Below the pieces are notes generated by a model. It worked only from the letters and a program-made list of their open reading frames with translations, did not search any database and had not been told where the DNA came from. Made by a program: the position numbers and the translations under genes. Below, piece after piece: positions 11,041 through 21,034 of a stretch of 64,000 nt of DNA. Source of the stretch: Pelagihabitans sp963760375 (GTDB taxonomy: Bacteria > Bacteroidota > Bacteroidia > Flavobacteriales > Flavobacteriaceae); contig CAVXCS010000002.1 in assembly GCA_963760375.1 (NCBI GenBank), positions 1 to 64,000 on the forward strand, given 5' to 3'. Position 1 is the stretch's first letter, and the number at the start of each line of letters is the position of its first letter.

Positions 11041-11070
11041 TTTCATCGAAAAAAAATACGGTTTCATCGA
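11041..11070 (+). promoter_or_regulatory. Tandem TTTCATCGA operator (9-12-9) of the toroid lipoprotein gene
   Basis: Two identical 9-mers TTTCATCGA occupy 11041-11049 and 11062-11070, start-to-start 21 bp. Exactly 30 bp after the start of the second lies TATTGTA (11092-11098). The same 21 and 30 bp spacings recur at 35252-35309. The geometry matches operators of LytTR-family regulators such as AgrA, where two 9-bp direct repeats are separated by about 12 bp. Confidence 0.65.
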
Positions 11071-11091
11071 TAATCAAAAAATTTTGAATAG

Positions 11092-11098
11092 TATTGTA
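11092..11098 (+). promoter_or_regulatory. Putative -7 element
   Basis: TATTGTA is conserved in sequence and spacing with 35303-35309 and lies 47 bp before the ATG at 11145. It is a partial match to TAnnTTTG. Conservation between the two promoters is the main evidence. Confidence 0.4.
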
Positions 11099-11144
11099 AC
11101 CCGAAGTCTTTTGTTAAACACTTTATTAAAAAATTAACCTACTT

Positions 11145-12602
11145 ATGGTCCATCCCCCAAAAAATTCAATTTTGTTGGTAACTGCTATTGCCTCAATACT
11201 AGCTATTTCCTGTAGTAAAGATTCTGACCTGTTAGCGGATTACGTTGTTGCCGATGATGTAATTTCGAAGGAAATTCGCCTTTATGTCATGGATGACACC
11301 TTCTCTACCATTCCCAATAGTACCATTGTTTTGGACGTATTGGCAAACGACTCTTTTACCGATCCCGATAAGGTAAAGATTGTTGAAACCTCCACGCCGG
11401 CAAATGGAATAGTGCAGATCAACGAAGACAAAACCCTTACTTATATTGCTGGTCCTACTGAGACAGAAGCGACTCCAGAAGAAACCGTTGCCGAGGAAAC
11501 GGTAACCGATACTTTCACTTATACCACCGAAACAGTAACTGAAGAAAACGCGGTAGTTACCGAACAGGCCACGGTAACCATCACAATAAACGAAGAGGTT
11601 ACGTATTGGAAAAACAAATTTGATGGAGGTTGGAGTTATTATGCAGCTGAAATTTCAAGATTTTCACAGAGTGCCAACAAAAATCAGGAATATTATTACT
11701 ATGCCTACTACATCGATGGCATCATTAGTATGTGGCAGGCTACGGGAGACAATAGCTATCTAGATACTGTAATTGGCCTGATAGACGAAACCATTAATGA
11801 TGCAGTTCCCATGGGAAATGGCTATTTAGGATGGCCTTCTGCAGCAGGAGAACAGGTTTCCTTATGGGATAGCTTCTATTGGCGCTTTGTAGCCAGTTTG
11901 ACTCGTATCATGCACCAGTCTCCCAATTTAAGGTCGAATCAAAACTATCAAGCGGCTTATGAAAGATTTTTGAATTTTTCTGAAAAAAACATGTGGGAAC
12001 GATACGAGGGCTTAGCTTCCAATATCTACAGGGTAAATACCCATATGGCTTCCCACTGGGCACGTATCGGAATGGAACTGTACATCATTACCGGCAAGCA
12101 AAAATATAAGGATGTATTCGATAACATTTCATTCGGCAACATGGTTGGAGAACCTTCCAATTTAAGAAATCAACTAAAATCCAATCCGAACGTACCTTCG
12201 GCCTATACTTGGAGCTCCAGTTGGAATGGGAGCAGCACTCAAGATACATCCCATGCAGGTGCAATAATTAGTTTTTGGTCAGCGGCATATGAAAATGAAA
12301 TGTATTGGAATCGTACAGACATTGATGCGTTGATTGCAACCTTCACAAAAGTCGTCTGCCCAGGAGGTTTTAGACAAGCCAAAGAATATGTGAATGGATC
12401 AGGTGGCAATAATACAGATAATAATTGGACTCATGAATGGCTCGTACTTGGTAGATATAGCCAAGAAATACAAAACAAAATAAGGGTTGAATATGAGAAT
12501 TCGACTTACCTTGGATATGTTGGACTACAACCCGTAGGAATTGCAGCCCTAAACGCCAAAATTCTGGCCGATGGCAGACCGGCATATCCCGAAAATTACT
12601 AA
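11145..12602 (+). CDS. Lipoprotein with Ig-like linker and alpha/alpha-toroid-like catalytic domain
   Basis: A 485-residue lipoprotein. The signal peptide ends in the lipobox LAISC, with Cys23 followed by SKDSDLLADY, nearly the same as in the 35355 product. A cadherin-like/BIG-type segment (VLDVLANDSF), then an acidic Thr/Glu-rich linker to about residue 150, precede a helical domain rich in paired Trp/Tyr (WQATGDNSYL, WDSFYWRF, NTHMASHWARIGMELY, DTSHAGAIISFW). The repeated helix pattern and His/Trp/Tyr clusters suggest an (alpha/alpha)6-toroid sugar enzyme, a fold used by several polysaccharide lyases and hydrolases. I cannot name the family. It starts the first exopolysaccharide module and is followed by a terminator, so it is probably transcribed alone under the operator at 11041. 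Confidence 0.7.
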   Translation: MVHPPKNSILLVTAIASILAISCSKDSDLLADYVVADDVISKEIRLYVMDDTFSTIPNSTIVLDVLANDSFTDPDKVKIVETSTPANGIVQINEDKTLTYIAGPTETEATPEETVAEETVTDTFTYTTETVTEENAVVTEQATVTITINEEVTYWKNKFDGGWSYYAAEISRFSQSANKNQEYYYYAYYIDGIISMWQATGDNSYLDTVIGLIDETINDAVPMGNGYLGWPSAAGEQVSLWDSFYWRFVASLTRIMHQSPNLRSNQNYQAAYERFLNFSEKNMWERYEGLASNIYRVNTHMASHWARIGMELYIITGKQKYKDVFDNISFGNMVGEPSNLRNQLKSNPNVPSAYTWSSSWNGSSTQDTSHAGAIISFWSAAYENEMYWNRTDIDALIATFTKVVCPGGFRQAKEYVNGSGGNNTDNNWTHEWLVLGRYSQEIQNKIRVEYENSTYLGYVGLQPVGIAALNAKILADGRPAYPENY

Positions 12603-12644
12603 AATTTGAATCATTTCAGGCAGTTAAAAAGCTGATAATAATAG

Positions 12645-12681
12645 AAAATCCCCGGTCGGAAATCCCTGCCGGGGATTTTTG
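12645..12681 (+). terminator. Strong rho-independent terminator after the toroid lipoprotein
   Basis: AAAATCCCCGG and CCGGGGATTTT form an 11-bp stem around a 13-nt loop, followed by T residues. It separates the lipoprotein from the glycosyltransferase operon. Confidence 0.9.
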
Positions 12682-12802
12682 TTTTATTTTAACCACAATA
12701 GGCACAAGATTAGAATCCAATTAAAATTCCTATATTTTTCTTTTGTTTTAAAGCAATAAATCGAACAAATCAAGGTTTGAATTTTAAACTTTTTGAATTT
12801 AG

Positions 12803-13673
12803 ATGAAAAATATTGCAGTGTCTATACACCTGTCACAATCGTAAACAAAAAACATTGAATTCGTTAAGAACGCTTTTTGAAGCAGAAAAGCACAGTCAAA
12901 ACGACATGCTATTGGATGTTTACCTCACAGATGATGGTTCCACAGACGGTACGGCGGATGCCGTAAAGCAAAAATTTTCCCAAGTGAGAATATTGGAAGG
13001 TAATGGCAAATTATTTTGGGCGGAGGGCATGCGAAATTCCTGGAAAGAAGCCTTGAAAAAGCCATATGATGGATTTTTATTGTTGAACGACGATGTGGAA
13101 CTCTATCCCAACGTGTTCGATCAATTATTGGCCACACACCGTCATAGTTTGTCGCATCACAAACAAGGGGGCATTTATATTGGATCAACCGAGGATCGTT
13201 ATAAAGGAAAGCTCACCTATAGTGGTTCTGTGTTCAGGAACCGATTTTTGGCCACATATGATCGACTGGTCCCCAACGGAACCGTTCAAAAATGCGAAAT
13301 GGCCAATGCCAATATTATGTTGGTTTCAAAACAAGTGGTAAATCACATCGGTATTCTAAGCCACGGTTATAGTCATGGAATGGCCGATTACGACTACACA
13401 CTTACCGCAAGTAAGAAAAAAATACCTATTCTGATCGCTCCGAATATTTGTGGACATTGTGTAAATGACCATAAAGACAAATATCATGGATTTGCACAAA
13501 AAACCTTAAAGGAAAGACGGGCGCAATTGAACAATCCCACAGGTTTGGCCTTCACTTCCTATAAAAAATACATGTGGAAATTTTTCCCGTTTCGCTATCC
13601 ATTCGTTGTTTTTTTTGGATGGTTCAAACTCTATTTTCCATCTTTATATTTAAAGTACTTTAGGCCGAGGTAA
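12803..13673 (+). CDS. Family 2 glycosyltransferase (one frameshift at the start)
   Basis: A GT-A fold inverting transferase of about 289 residues. DDGSTDGT, GNGKLFWAEGMRNS and the LLNDDVEL segment (nucleotide-sugar and metal binding) mark the rhamnosyltransferase-like GT2 group. The real start is ATG 12803, giving MKNIAV; an extra T at about 12821 shifts the frame, so the uninterrupted frame only opens at TTG 12813. A hydrophobic C-terminal stretch with aromatic residues may sit at the membrane. First gene of the module-1 glycosyltransferase run. Acceptor and donor unknown. Confidence 0.85.
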
Positions 13674-13752
13674 AGTCCATTGTTATTTCAAAAATTAGCG
13701 ATTTATAGCAATAAGAATTACTTTTCATCACTCATAGCTACACAATTTTTTT

Positions 13753-14868
13753 ATGAAATGCCTTCATATTTGTAATGATTTACTGGGCAGTAAGGTGCAT
13801 GAGAACTTATATAGCCATCTGGAGGAGTTGGGTCTTGAACAGGTTGTCTACTATAATGTAAGGCCCAATAGTATTAAAAAGGCAGCGCAATATGAGGCCA
13901 CAACAACGTTAAATGTTGTCGGTTCCAAACCATTGAAAAAATACCATCGACTCCTTTTTAGGAATAAGATTGATTATTTATATCAAGATTTGGATCAAAA
14001 AGTCGATTTAAAGACTTTTGACTTGGTCCATGCCACAACCATTTACGGTGATGGGGCTGTGGCTTTGAAAATTTATGAAAACTATGGAATTCCATATATT
14101 CTAGCGGTTAGAAGCACTGACGTTAATCTATTTTTAAGATTTCGGAAAGACCTTAATCCATTGATGAAATCAATACTACTAAATTCCAAAAAAATCATTT
14201 TTATAAGTGAATCAATGGCATCTAATTTTTTTAAAAATTCTTCAATAAAAAAGCTGGAGAAATATCTAAAACCAAAATGTGAAACGATATACAACGGTTT
14301 GGATGAATTTTGGCTACGGAACATTACGGCAAAAAAGAACCTTCGACCCCATAAATTGTTATTTATCGGAAAGTTCAATAGAAACAAAAACGCTTTGAAC
14401 TTAATCTATGCGGTTTTGAAAACCCACAAACCAGATAATCCTGTCACACTCGATATAATAGGAAAGGGAGGTCGCCAAGAACAGCATATACATAAACTTG
14501 CAATAAAACATAAAGAAATTATCAAATATCACGGTCCAGTCTATGACAAAAACGAACTTAGAAATATTTTTAATGGCTCTCATATATTTGCAATGACTTC
14601 AATAGCAGAGACTTTTGGATTGGTTTACGTGGAGGCGCTATCGCAGGGCCTGCCAATTTTATACACCAAAAATCAAGGTATCGATGGTACATTCGATATT
14701 AACATTGGTGAAGCGGTGGAACCGAAATCAATTAACTCTATTTCGAACGGAATTATCCGAATCATTGAAAATTATAGCTCCTATGAACTAAATAAAATCG
14801 ATTTTACCATTTTCAAATGGGAAAATATTGCGAACAAATATTTTAAGCTCTACAAAACTGTTACTTAA
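13753..14868 (+). CDS. Family 4 glycosyltransferase, paralogue of the gene at 43687
   Basis: A retaining GT-B transferase of 371 residues. The N-terminus MKCLHICNDLLGSKVHENLY and the C-terminal donor-binding part ETFGLVYVEALSQGLPILY (E-x7-E motif) are clear. It is collinear with the product of 43687-44805 along its whole length, with identical blocks such as GSKVHENLY, VEALSQGLPI or its IEALSQ variant, and KNQGIDG. This shows the two modules share a duplicated gene. Frame intact; 80 bp after the GT2 gene. Sugar specificity unknown. Confidence 0.9.
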   Translation: MKCLHICNDLLGSKVHENLYSHLEELGLEQVVYYNVRPNSIKKAAQYEATTTLNVVGSKPLKKYHRLLFRNKIDYLYQDLDQKVDLKTFDLVHATTIYGDGAVALKIYENYGIPYILAVRSTDVNLFLRFRKDLNPLMKSILLNSKKIIFISESMASNFFKNSSIKKLEKYLKPKCETIYNGLDEFWLRNITAKKNLRPHKLLFIGKFNRNKNALNLIYAVLKTHKPDNPVTLDIIGKGGRQEQHIHKLAIKHKEIIKYHGPVYDKNELRNIFNGSHIFAMTSIAETFGLVYVEALSQGLPILYTKNQGIDGTFDINIGEAVEPKSINSISNGIIRIIENYSSYELNKIDFTIFKWENIANKYFKLYKTVT

Positions 14869-14933
14869 GATGAAAGGTCCCGAATCAATAGCAATTGGCT
14901 TCCTTCGGATTCTTGCAATTAATTGGAAATCTA

Positions 14934-16140
14934 ATGAATATACTTTACATACATCAATACTTTAGAACTCCCTATGAGCCCGGGGGTACACGATCTTATT
15001 GGATCAGTCGTGAACTTATTGAAAGGGGACACACGGTGACCATGCTTACCACTACGGACCAACAGATGGCCTCTAAGACCGAACACAAAATCATTGATGG
15101 CATCAAGGTCATCTACATCAATGTCCCCTATGAGAATAGCATGAGTATTTTGCAGCGGCTTTTTTCATTTATCCGCTTTATGATGAAGTCGTTGAATATT
15201 GCCAGAAAGCAACGCAACATTGACTTGGTAGTGGCTACCTCTACCCCACTGACCGTTGGATTCCCCGCACTGGTGCTTAAAAAGTTGAAGAAAATTCCCT
15301 TTGTTTTTGAAGTTCGTGATCTTTGGCCCGAAGTTCCCATTCAGATGGGAGCGCTTAAGAATAAATTCATTATTAATCTCGCGCTTTGGTTCGAGAAACG
15401 CATTTATGACAATGCCTTGCATATCATTGCACTTTCACCTGGAATGGAGCAGGGGGTTTTGGCACGAAACATTGCAAAAGACAAGGTATCCATGATTCCC
15501 AATATGTCAAAGATCGATGCCTTTTTTCCAAGAGCTAAAAATTATGAATTAATACAAGAACTTGGCCTAAGTAAAACCTCTTTCAAGGTCGTTTATTTTG
15601 GTGCCATGGGGCTCGCCAATGCGATGGAGTACGTTATGGAAGGCATTGTAAAATTTGAAAATGACCCAGAAATCGAATTCCTGTTCCTGGGCCAAGGAAC
15701 CATGGAAAATGTTTTGAAGGAAAAATGTATGGAATTAAATTTAACCAACGTAAAATTCTTTGGCAATGTGGCTATGGCCAAACTTTCGGAAATCGTCAAT
15801 TTTTGTGATGTCTCTCTTGTCACTTTTTCCGACATTCCCATATTGGCCACGAATTCACCGAACAAATTGTTCGATTCCTTATCAGCGGGCAAGGCGATTA
15901 TTGTCAATTCACCTGGCTGGACCAAAGATTTGGTACAAGATCAACAATGCGGCCTATTTGTAAATCCCGAAGATGCCAATGATTTGTTTCAAAAAATCTT
16001 ACTTTTAAGGGAGCGACCGGAAATGGTTCTTGAAATGGGCAAAAAGGCTCGCCTATTGGCCGAAACCAAATACGACATTTCTATTTTATGCGAAGGAATT
16101 TGCAGATGTTATCGATGCTCAAAAAAAACATTGCACCTAA
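14934..16140 (+). CDS. WbuB-type family 4 glycosyltransferase (frameshift near the end)
   Basis: A GT4 enzyme of about 401 residues with the WbuB-like opening MNILYIHQYFRTPYEPGG, the segment EVRDLWPEVPIQMGAL and the C-terminal TNSPNKLFDSLSAGKAII donor site. WbuB is an L-fucosamine transferase in E. coli O26, so a deoxyamino sugar or similar donor is plausible but unproven. ATG 14934 begins at the conserved N-terminus. Near 16095 an extra G shifts the frame: removing it gives a normal tail ending at TAA 16138-16140, while the frame as read runs to 16187 with a non-homologous basic tail. Confidence 0.85.
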
Positions 16141-16294
16141 TAAAAATCAACTTAAATTTACATAAATCCTTTTTCATTTCATTTTAAAAAACTGAATATT
16201 TTACATGGGAAACCCGACGTAACATCGAATCGTTCGTTCATTAAGGTCGGATTATAATGATCAACATACTAGCCTACCTAAATAATTGCAAACA

Positions 16295-17418
16295 ATGAAG
16301 ATTGCCCTACTTCTTAGCAGAATTGAACAGACCGGAGTAACTACCCATACCCTGGATCTTGCTCAGGGCTTGATTGAAAAAGGCCATGAAGTTTGCCTGA
16401 TCACGGGCGGTAAAATTGAAAATGCGACCGATAGGGTCGACCACTTTTATAACGCTTTTGTCGACCTTGGAGTGACTAATAAAAGAATTCAAAACCCCCA
16501 AAGGAATGCTCCCCAAAAAAATAGTGGACTCTTTTGTAGTGGTTTACAAAGTGATGAAAGACCTCAAAAAATTCGACCCGGAAGTCATCCATTCCCAATC
16601 ACCATATATGACCTTTATCCCATGGCTGATGGGTAAGAAATTCACCACTACCATACATATCCTTTATCTAAAGAAAAATTTTAAATTTAAGAATCCGCCA
16701 CATTTGATCGCCATCAGCAAGGAGTCCTATGAATTTAGCAAAAAGGTTTTTGATATGGCCGAAGAAAATATCAGTTTAATACACCATGGTGTTTCCGATC
16801 GATATGCACATTCCATATCGGAACTAGGAAAAATCAAAGCTCAAGGAGCGGTTGCGGATTTCAGAAGGCAAATTGATCATAGGCTTTGCAGGCAGTATTT
16901 CCCTTCGAAAAGGAACCGATATTTTGGTCGATGCCATAAAAAATCTGTCTTCCACCACCAAAGCCAAAATCCATGTGATCTTCTTAGGAGGCGTTCCAGG
17001 TAGTGAGGAACAACTTTGGCTTCAGGGCCTTATCGATGATGCAGGGATTGGAGAGTTGATGAGCTGGGTGCCCTTCGAAGATCCCAAACCGTTTTATGAT
17101 ATCTTCGATATTTTTGTCCTGCCCTCCCGTATGGAATCATTTCCCTTGGTAACCTTGGAGGCCATGATGTCTGGTTGTTGCCCCATCAGAAGTGACGTGG
17201 AGGGGGCCTATGAACAAATAGAGGACGGCATCACGGGATTGCTTTTCGAATCTGAAAATACATCCGAATTCTCAAGTGCCATAGAACGACTTGTGCAAGA
17301 CGATAAACTAAGGCTACAGTTGGCCAATAATGCCAAGGCAAAAGCGTTAAAGGAATATACCATTCCCGTGATGACGGAAAAGACCTTGGCAGTCTATGAA
17401 AAGATAAGAATACATTAA
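16295..17418 (+). CDS. Family 4 glycosyltransferase (two frameshifts)
   Basis: A GT-B transferase of about 373 residues recovered in three pieces: 16295-16490 (MKIALLLSRIEQTGVTTHT), about 16490-16850 (VIHSQSPYMTFIPWLMGKK) and about 16852-17418 (GFAGSISLRKGTDILV, then ESFPLVTLEAMMSGCCPI). An extra base in the A/C run near 16488-16495 and a missing base near 16845-16860 explain the breaks. Catalytic half complete, with the usual E-x7-E motif. It ends 12 bp before the phosphoglycosyltransferase at 17431, so it is part of the same operon. Confidence 0.8.
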
Positions 17419-17430
17419 CACCATTTGTGC

Positions 17431-18039
17431 ATGTACAAAAACGGCATCAAAAACATATTGGATTTTCTTACCGCATTGATCGCAATAGCGATTTTCTCCC
17501 CTATTATTCTACTGATTACCCTTATTTTATCCATCAGCAATAAGGGCAAGCCTTTTTTTGTGCAGCAAAGGCCGGGCAAAGATGAAAAGATATTCCGTAT
17601 TCTAAAATTCAAGACCATGAACGACAAAAAAGATGCCAACGGCAACTTGTTGTCCGATCATGAACGAATGACGAAAATTGGAAAATTGATAAGGAATTCT
17701 TCGCTTGATGAATTACCACAATTGTTCAATGTATTGACAGGCGACATGTCGGTCGTGGGCCCTCGGCCCTTACTTGTCTCTTATTTGCCCTTTTACAATC
17801 AAGAAGAAAGAAAAAGACATCTCGTCAAACCTGGAATTACCGGTTGGGCCCAAGTGAATGGCCGAAATGCGATCAGCTGGAAACAAAAGTTTGAATATGA
17901 CCTATGGTATGTGGAACATATAGGCTTTAAAACCGACTTGAAGATTCTCTGGAAAACCTTGCACAAAGTCTTTAAATCAGAGGGTATATCGGCCAGTGAC
18001 GAGGTGACCATGGAATTATTTACGGGTACTGAAGACTGA
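17431..18039 (+). CDS. Short (PglC/WcaJ-C-type) sugar phosphotransferase initiating the polymer
   Basis: A monotopic phosphoglycosyltransferase of 203 residues (bacterial sugar transferase domain only). It moves a sugar-1-phosphate from a UDP-sugar to undecaprenyl phosphate at the inner membrane. One N-terminal membrane helix (ILDFLTALIAIAIFSPIILL) is followed by KFKTM, the catalytic Asp-Glu in SSLDELPQLFNVL, the GDMSVVGPRPLL motif and KPGITGWAQVNGRN. It lacks the four-helix N-terminal part of the enzyme at 47694, so the locus encodes two initiating enzymes of different architecture. ATG 17431 is chosen over TTG 17425. Confidence 0.92.
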   Translation: MYKNGIKNILDFLTALIAIAIFSPIILLITLILSISNKGKPFFVQQRPGKDEKIFRILKFKTMNDKKDANGNLLSDHERMTKIGKLIRNSSLDELPQLFNVLTGDMSVVGPRPLLVSYLPFYNQEERKRHLVKPGITGWAQVNGRNAISWKQKFEYDLWYVEHIGFKTDLKILWKTLHKVFKSEGISASDEVTMELFTGTED

Positions 18040-18063
18040 TATCCAAACCCTTTTAGAGATACG

Positions 18064-19075
18064 ATGATCAAAGTTATAGAAGACGGTACAAGTTGGAAAA
18101 AAACCCTGGAATTAATTGGCACCTATGACTTTTACCATACCTACGATTACCACCAACTTTCAAAAAAAGAAGGGGAAAAACCCATTTTAGTGGTGTATGA
18201 GGAGGAAAACACGAAGTTGGCGGTCCCCTTCCTGAAACGCGACATCAAAGGCACACCCTATGCGGATCTTACTTCGGTTTATGGCTATGCAGGTCCTATT
18301 GCCAAAAAATTGGGTCCAGAATTTTCCAACAAGGGACTTCAAGGACGCCTTTGATACTTGGCTAAAATCAAATAATATAGTATCGGTATTTTCGAGACTA
18401 CATCCTTATCTTGAGGACCAGTTAAAAATCTGTTCCGGCATCGGGGAAACCCCAACTTTAGGGAAAGTGGTGAACATAGACCTTAATCTAACCCTTGAAG
18501 AACAACGTACCCAATATGGTAAAAGCACAAAAAATAGGACGAACAAGTGCCGTAGGGTATGCACGGTAAAAAAAGCGATGTCCGATGCAGATGTCAATAC
18601 CTTCATCGATATCTATTATGAAAACATGGACCGCTTGTCTGCCTCAAAAGACTATTATTTTTCCCGCCAATATTTTTTTGATTTCTTGAGCTGTTCCGAC
18701 TTCAAAACCGAGATTCTTTTGGTGGTTCATAATGACACCCAAGAGGCCATAGCTGCCTCAATGTTCATCAAAACAAATGACATCGTACAGTTTCATCTAT
18801 CGGGAAGCCGGACCGACTATCTTTCTTTGGCGCCTGCCAATGTCTTTTTGGATGATATGCGAATACGTGCAACTGAGGAAGGGTATAAGATATTCAATTT
18901 GGGGGGCGGATTGGGCAGTAAGGAAGACTCTTTGTTTGATTTTAAAGCGTCTTTCTCCAAGGATCATCGAGAATTTAAAGTATGGAAATATATTGCCGAC
19001 CAAAAAATATATGACCAGCTGACCGAAAAAAATGGCGCAGTTCAGGAAGGTTTCTTTCCTGCCTATAGAGGATAA
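18064..19075 (+). CDS. FemAB-like / GNAT-type acyltransferase (one frameshift)
   Basis: About 336 residues resembling the FemAB/BioF2-like acetyltransferases (Acetyltransf_6 type) found in exopolysaccharide and peptidoglycan loci. Visible are the N-terminal FYHTYDYHQL segment, the central YGKSTKNRTNKCRR region and the C-terminal LGGGLGSKEDSLFDFKASFS. The two readable parts, 18064-18345 and about 18335-19075, join if one base is removed from the run AAGGGAC near 18330. It lies 24 bp after the phosphotransferase. Probably decorates a sugar with an acyl or aminoacyl group; the donor is unknown. Confidence 0.75.
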
Positions 19076-19159
19076 AGCATAATTTTAAGGCATTGTTTCA
19101 ATGAAAGGTAAAATTGTCTTACTTCGGATAAGAAGCTTTCTGCCCAATAATCACATTAA

Positions 19160-20855
19160 ATGAATAAAATAACCAAAGAAAACCAACTTCAAGGAACACT
19201 GGAATGGCAGCTTTCAAATCCTGCGACCCTGAGGGAAATTGAAGGATATGCTTCCCATACCAGCATCAACAAAGGCGAATCCATCAAATTGTTCATCAAT
19301 ACGGAAGCCAGCGAATATACGTTGACTGTTTTCAGAATGGGTTGGTACAATGGGTTAGGGTGCAAGATTGATTTCAGGACCCCATATCCTGCCCGGTACC
19401 TCGCAATCCATCCCAGAACCCGATGCCAAAACCGGTATGGTAGAATGCGACTGGGTCAATCCACATACATTGAACACCGATGCACAGTGGACTACCGGAG
19501 TATATTTGGCTAAACTGGAAGAAAACCTTACACGAAAACAGAGTTACATTTTATTTGTGGTTCGGGACGATGATTCCAAGCCCCAAATCCTTTTTCAACT
19601 GCCGGTGACCACCTATCAGGCGTATAACTTTTGGGGCGGTAAATCATTATACGATTGGGGAAGTGGCTCGCTTACTGCCTGGGGTACCGTTTCTGGTACA
19701 CGGGCGAGCAAAGTGAGCTTCAACCGACCCTATGTGCAAAGCAACAACCCCAAAGCAGCCCATGGCATGGGTGCGGGCGAGTTTTTGACCAACATACAGC
19801 CGGTGACCACTCATTTTTATCCCATCAGCAGTGCTTCTTGGGATTACAATATGGTACGGTGGCTGGAAAAAAACAACTATGACCTCTACCTATATTACCA
19901 ATATCGATACCCACAATAATATAGTGAGTTTAAGAAATGCCAAAGTTTTTATGTCGCATGGGCATGATGAATACTGGTCTGCCAAAATGCGTAACAATGT
20001 AGAAACGGCAAGGGACTAGCGGTACCCATTTGGCCTTTTTTTCCTCCAATACGATGTTTTGGCAAATACGGTTGGAAAACAGCTCCTTTAACCAAGTGCC
20101 GAATCGGACCATGGTCTGTTACAAAGACCTGAACGATCCGAATTTCTGGAAATATGGCTACGGTTAATTTTAGGGATGATCCCGGTTAACAATCCGGAAT
20201 CACGTTTGATAGGGGTGCAGTATGTTGTGGATCCCGTGGATGGTGATATTGTGGTGACCAATGCCGACCATCCCATTTTCACCGGGACAAATTTAAAAAC
20301 TGGAGATAAAATTCAAGGGCGTTTTGGGTTATGAAATAGATGGTATTACTCCAAATTCACCTGATAATATCGTAGTTTTGCCTACTTCCCAAGGCAAAAA
20401 TCTTTTGGACAAATAATTATACCTTATGATAAAAGGTATCACCTAAAAAGTTCGTAAGAAAATTGAGATGCTATATTTCCAATAATTAAAGGAAACGGGC
20501 CATTTATTGCTTTAGTGGCCTATACTATGCCTTTATCTGGAGGATTTCAGTTCATGGTATTTTGGGTAATAGGTGGTTTTCAGTAATTTTATATGTGCCA
20601 TTCTTTTGGTTACTTGCTTATTTTGTTCAAAAATCAGCAAACTGTAAAAGACTGTTCGTCGTACAATCTCAAAAGTACGGCGTTTCACATATGACCCTTT
20701 ATGAAACCGAGAATGGCACTAAGGTTTTTGCAAGTGGATCAATGCAATGGGCATGGGGATTGGACGATTACAATGCGCCGCGATTAAGAACCTCCAGAAA
20801 ACAAGAAGTTGCGGAAATAATAACCAAAAACCTGCTTGGTCTTCTCATCCATTGA
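19160..20855 (+). pseudogene. N,N-dimethylformamidase beta-subunit-like (DMFA2_C) protein, broken and interrupted
   Basis: Pieces in three frames together resemble the DMFA2_C domain proteins: IEGYASHTSINKGES and FRMGWYNGLG, then TTYQAYNFWGGKSLYDWGSG, MSHGHDEYWSAKMR, GTHLAFFSSNTMFWQIR, and VSHMTLYETENG with ASGSMQWAWGL. Breaks occur near 19355, 19880, 20020, 20165, 20300 and 20330. Between the segment NIVVLPTSQ (ending about 20395) and YGVSHMTLYE (from about 20671) lie about 270 bp that fit no part of the family. The gene is therefore probably non-functional, although base-calling errors may explain some breaks. No signal peptide is seen. Role in exopolysaccharide loci is unknown. Confidence 0.65.
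20396..20670 (+). other. Foreign-looking insertion inside the DMFA2-like gene
   Basis: This AT-rich block splits two neighbouring conserved blocks of the DMFA2 domain that relatives join by a short linker. One frame reads as a hydrophobic stretch (VILYVPFFWLLAYFVQK), but without a proper start or conserved partner. I see no clear terminal inverted repeats or target duplication. Confidence 0.4.
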
Positions 20856-21034
20856 GAAAAAATATCAATATCCTTTGTTAGGAGAATAAAATGGATTTGA
20901 AAGCACGCAGAACCAAGATTCTTTATGTTTTGGCCATTTTATTTCAAGCACTAAAACTTTAATCCGATATTTGTCGTTAACGTTTTATAATTAATGATTT
21001 CCTAATATCAGGAAAATCAATAACACATCAATTA

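Noticed and set aside
20562..20855. 97-codon frame with a hydrophobic start, possible small membrane protein
   Set aside because: Its second half is the end of the DMFA2-like domain in frame; the hydrophobic part lies in the inserted block and lacks its own start signals.
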